In this document: positions 13,124-14,344 of the stretch, in pieces
Layout: each line of letters begins with the position of its first letter
Numbering within the stretch: position 1 is the first letter of the stretch
Assembly (NCBI GenBank): GCA_934476545.1
Contig: CAKSOB010000032.1
Coordinates: 1 to 14,344 of the forward strand
Direction: 5' to 3'
DNA length: 14,344 nt
From: an uncultured Eubacteriales bacterium
Lineage (GTDB): Bacteria > Bacillota > Clostridia > Oscillospirales > Acutalibacteraceae
The notes under the pieces: generated by a model
What the model saw: the letters and a program-made list of their open reading frames with translations, nothing else
The model's database searches: none
What the model was told of the DNA's origin: nothing
Position numbers and translations under genes: made by a program

Positions 13124-14344
13124 ATGGACAATCAAACCAACCGTGCCGGCTTGGAATTATCCGGCATGATGCCCTTTTCGCCGGAGGCAGAGCAGTCGGT
13201 ATTGGGCGCTGTTTTGTTGGATTCCTCCTGCATGGACAGGGTAGCGGAGATTTTGCCCAGACCGGAATATTTCCATCAGATGAACAACGCCCTGATTTAT
13301 CGGGTGATGATGGAATTGTTTACAGAGGGCAAGCCGGTGGATTTTGTTGTCGTTCTGGAAAAGCTAAAGGAAAGCGGACAATTTGACGAAGCCACCGGCA
13401 AAACCTATCTGATGCAGTTGGCACAGTTGGTGCCTTCTATCTCCAATGTGGAAACCTACGCCAAAATCGTTCGGGATAAGTATGACATTCGCTCCCTGAT
13501 GATTGCTGCCAGAGAAATTTTGGACGAAGCCGGTGATGGCTCGGTGGATGCGGCGCTGCTGTTGGACTCCGCAGAGCAGAAAATTTTCGACATTCGCCGT
13601 GGCAAAAATATGCAGGGTTTGCAGCACGTTCATGAGTTGGTGGTGGAAAACATCGACCGACTGGACTTGCTCAACTCCGGCGATGAATCGCTGAAGGCAA
13701 TTCCCACGGGCATTAAGCTGTTAGACCAGTGCATCACCGGATTGAACCGCTCCGACTTGATTTTGTTGGCGGCTCGTCCCGGTATGGGTAAAACCAGTTT
13801 CGCTCTGAACATTATGCGCAACGTGGCGGTACAGTCGAAAAAACGTGTGGCGTTCTTCTCTTTGGAAATGAGTAAGGAGCAGCTTTGCAGCCGTTTGCTT
13901 TCCACAGAAGGCATGATTTCCGGCACCAAGCTGCGTACCGGAAAGCTGGATGACAACGAGTGGGTGCGGCTGATTGAAGCCGGTGACGTACTCTCCAAAA
14001 CAGAGATGTACTTTGACGACAACCCGAACATTACAGTTCCGGAAATGAAAGCCAAGCTGCGGCGACTGGGTCATGTGGACTTGGTTATCATCGACTACTT
14101 GCAGTTGATGAACGGCACCACCAAATCCGACAACCGTGTGCAGGTGATCTCGGAAATTACCCGAAACCTGAAAATCATGGCAAAGGAATTGAACGTGCCG
14201 GTGATTACTTTGTCACAGCTTTCCCGTGCCACGGAAAAGCGGGGCAACGACCAACGACGCCCCATGCTTTCCGACCTGCGTGATTCCGGTTCCATTGAGC
14301 AGGATGCGGATATTGTACTGTTCCTGTATCGTGAGGACTATTAC
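13124..14344 (+). CDS. dnaB: Replicative DNA helicase DnaB (DnaC in Bacillus), 3' end outside window
   Basis: The first 407 residues of the hexameric 5'-3' helicase that opens the replication fork and binds primase; the frame is open to the window end, and about 40 C-terminal residues are missing compared with the usual 440-460. The N-terminal primase-interaction domain is about 18-120, followed by a linker helix. The RecA-like motor begins near 190, with Walker A ARPGMGKT (217-224), the SLEMS segment (246-250), Walker B VIIDYLQL (321-328) and motif SQLSR (364-368). The segment DSGSIEQDADIVLFLYRE (387-404) is the conserved C-terminal region. No intein interrupts the visible part. Start ATG follows AAGGAG (13114-13119). 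It lies 73 bases after rplI, across a terminator. Confidence 0.98.
   Translation, partial: MDNQTNRAGLELSGMMPFSPEAEQSVLGAVLLDSSCMDRVAEILPRPEYFHQMNNALIYRVMMELFTEGKPVDFVVVLEKLKESGQFDEATGKTYLMQLAQLVPSISNVETYAKIVRDKYDIRSLMIAAREILDEAGDGSVDAALLLDSAEQKIFDIRRGKNMQGLQHVHELVVENIDRLDLLNSGDESLKAIPTGIKLLDQCITGLNRSDLILLAARPGMGKTSFALNIMRNVAVQSKKRVAFFSLEMSKEQLCSRLLSTEGMISGTKLRTGKLDDNEWVRLIEAGDVLSKTEMYFDDNPNITVPEMKAKLRRLGHVDLVIIDYLQLMNGTTKSDNRVQVISEITRNLKIMAKELNVPVITLSQLSRATEKRGNDQRRPMLSDLRDSGSIEQDADIVLFLYREDYY

Overview
The window looks like a core-genome segment of a low-to-mid GC Firmicute, most likely a Clostridia member (Oscillospirales/Ruminococcaceae-like). The reasons are strong AGGAGG-type ribosome binding sites before every gene, the gdpP-rplI-dnaB gene order typical of Firmicutes, a DivIB-type FtsQ, an RNase J, and a Na/Pi cotransporter with a PhoU-like tail. 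The genus is an inference from gene content; no rRNA gene is present. I see no prophage, insertion sequence, CRISPR array, tRNA or rRNA.

Layout. (1) 1-2770, plus strand: cell division. The division protein FtsQ/DivIB has a very long charged N-terminus and an unusual Asp/Ser-rich tail. It is followed by ftsZ with its own promoter and a clear terminator; no ftsA lies between them. (2) 2771-4923, plus: a structured 324-bp gap, then a Na+/phosphate cotransporter with a C-terminal PhoU-like domain and a terminator. (3) 4936-5473, plus: a small four-helix membrane protein of unknown function, whose promoter carries a palindrome over the -35 box. (4) 5537-7360, minus: an iron-sulfur cluster assembly operon, cysteine desulfurase (iscS/nifS) then scaffold (iscU/nifU), ending in a long hairpin terminator shared with the convergent membrane gene. 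(5) 7440-7943, minus: RNase HI. (6) 7944-8335: a 458-bp gene-free divergent region with a near-consensus promoter, a terminator-like hairpin, and a strongly folded leader directly before the next gene. (7) 8336-14344, plus: RNase J, the c-di-AMP phosphodiesterase GdpP, ribosomal protein L9 and the replicative helicase DnaB, which runs off the window.

The genes are housekeeping: septum formation, phosphate uptake, Fe-S biogenesis, RNA:DNA hybrid removal, mRNA decay, second-messenger turnover, translation and replication. No new protein-coding defence or biosynthetic system is evident. The most noteworthy novelty is regulatory. The RNase J leader (8245-8328) can form a 13-pair helix that starts at the predicted transcript 5' end, plus a GAAA-capped hairpin and an alternative helix that would bury the Shine-Dalgarno sequence. 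This is a candidate translational switch or autoregulatory element. Secondary points of interest are the TSP3-like acidic tail of FtsQ, the Cys/His-rich tail of the Fe-S scaffold, the 145-residue N-terminal extension of RNase J, and several palindromes at promoters.
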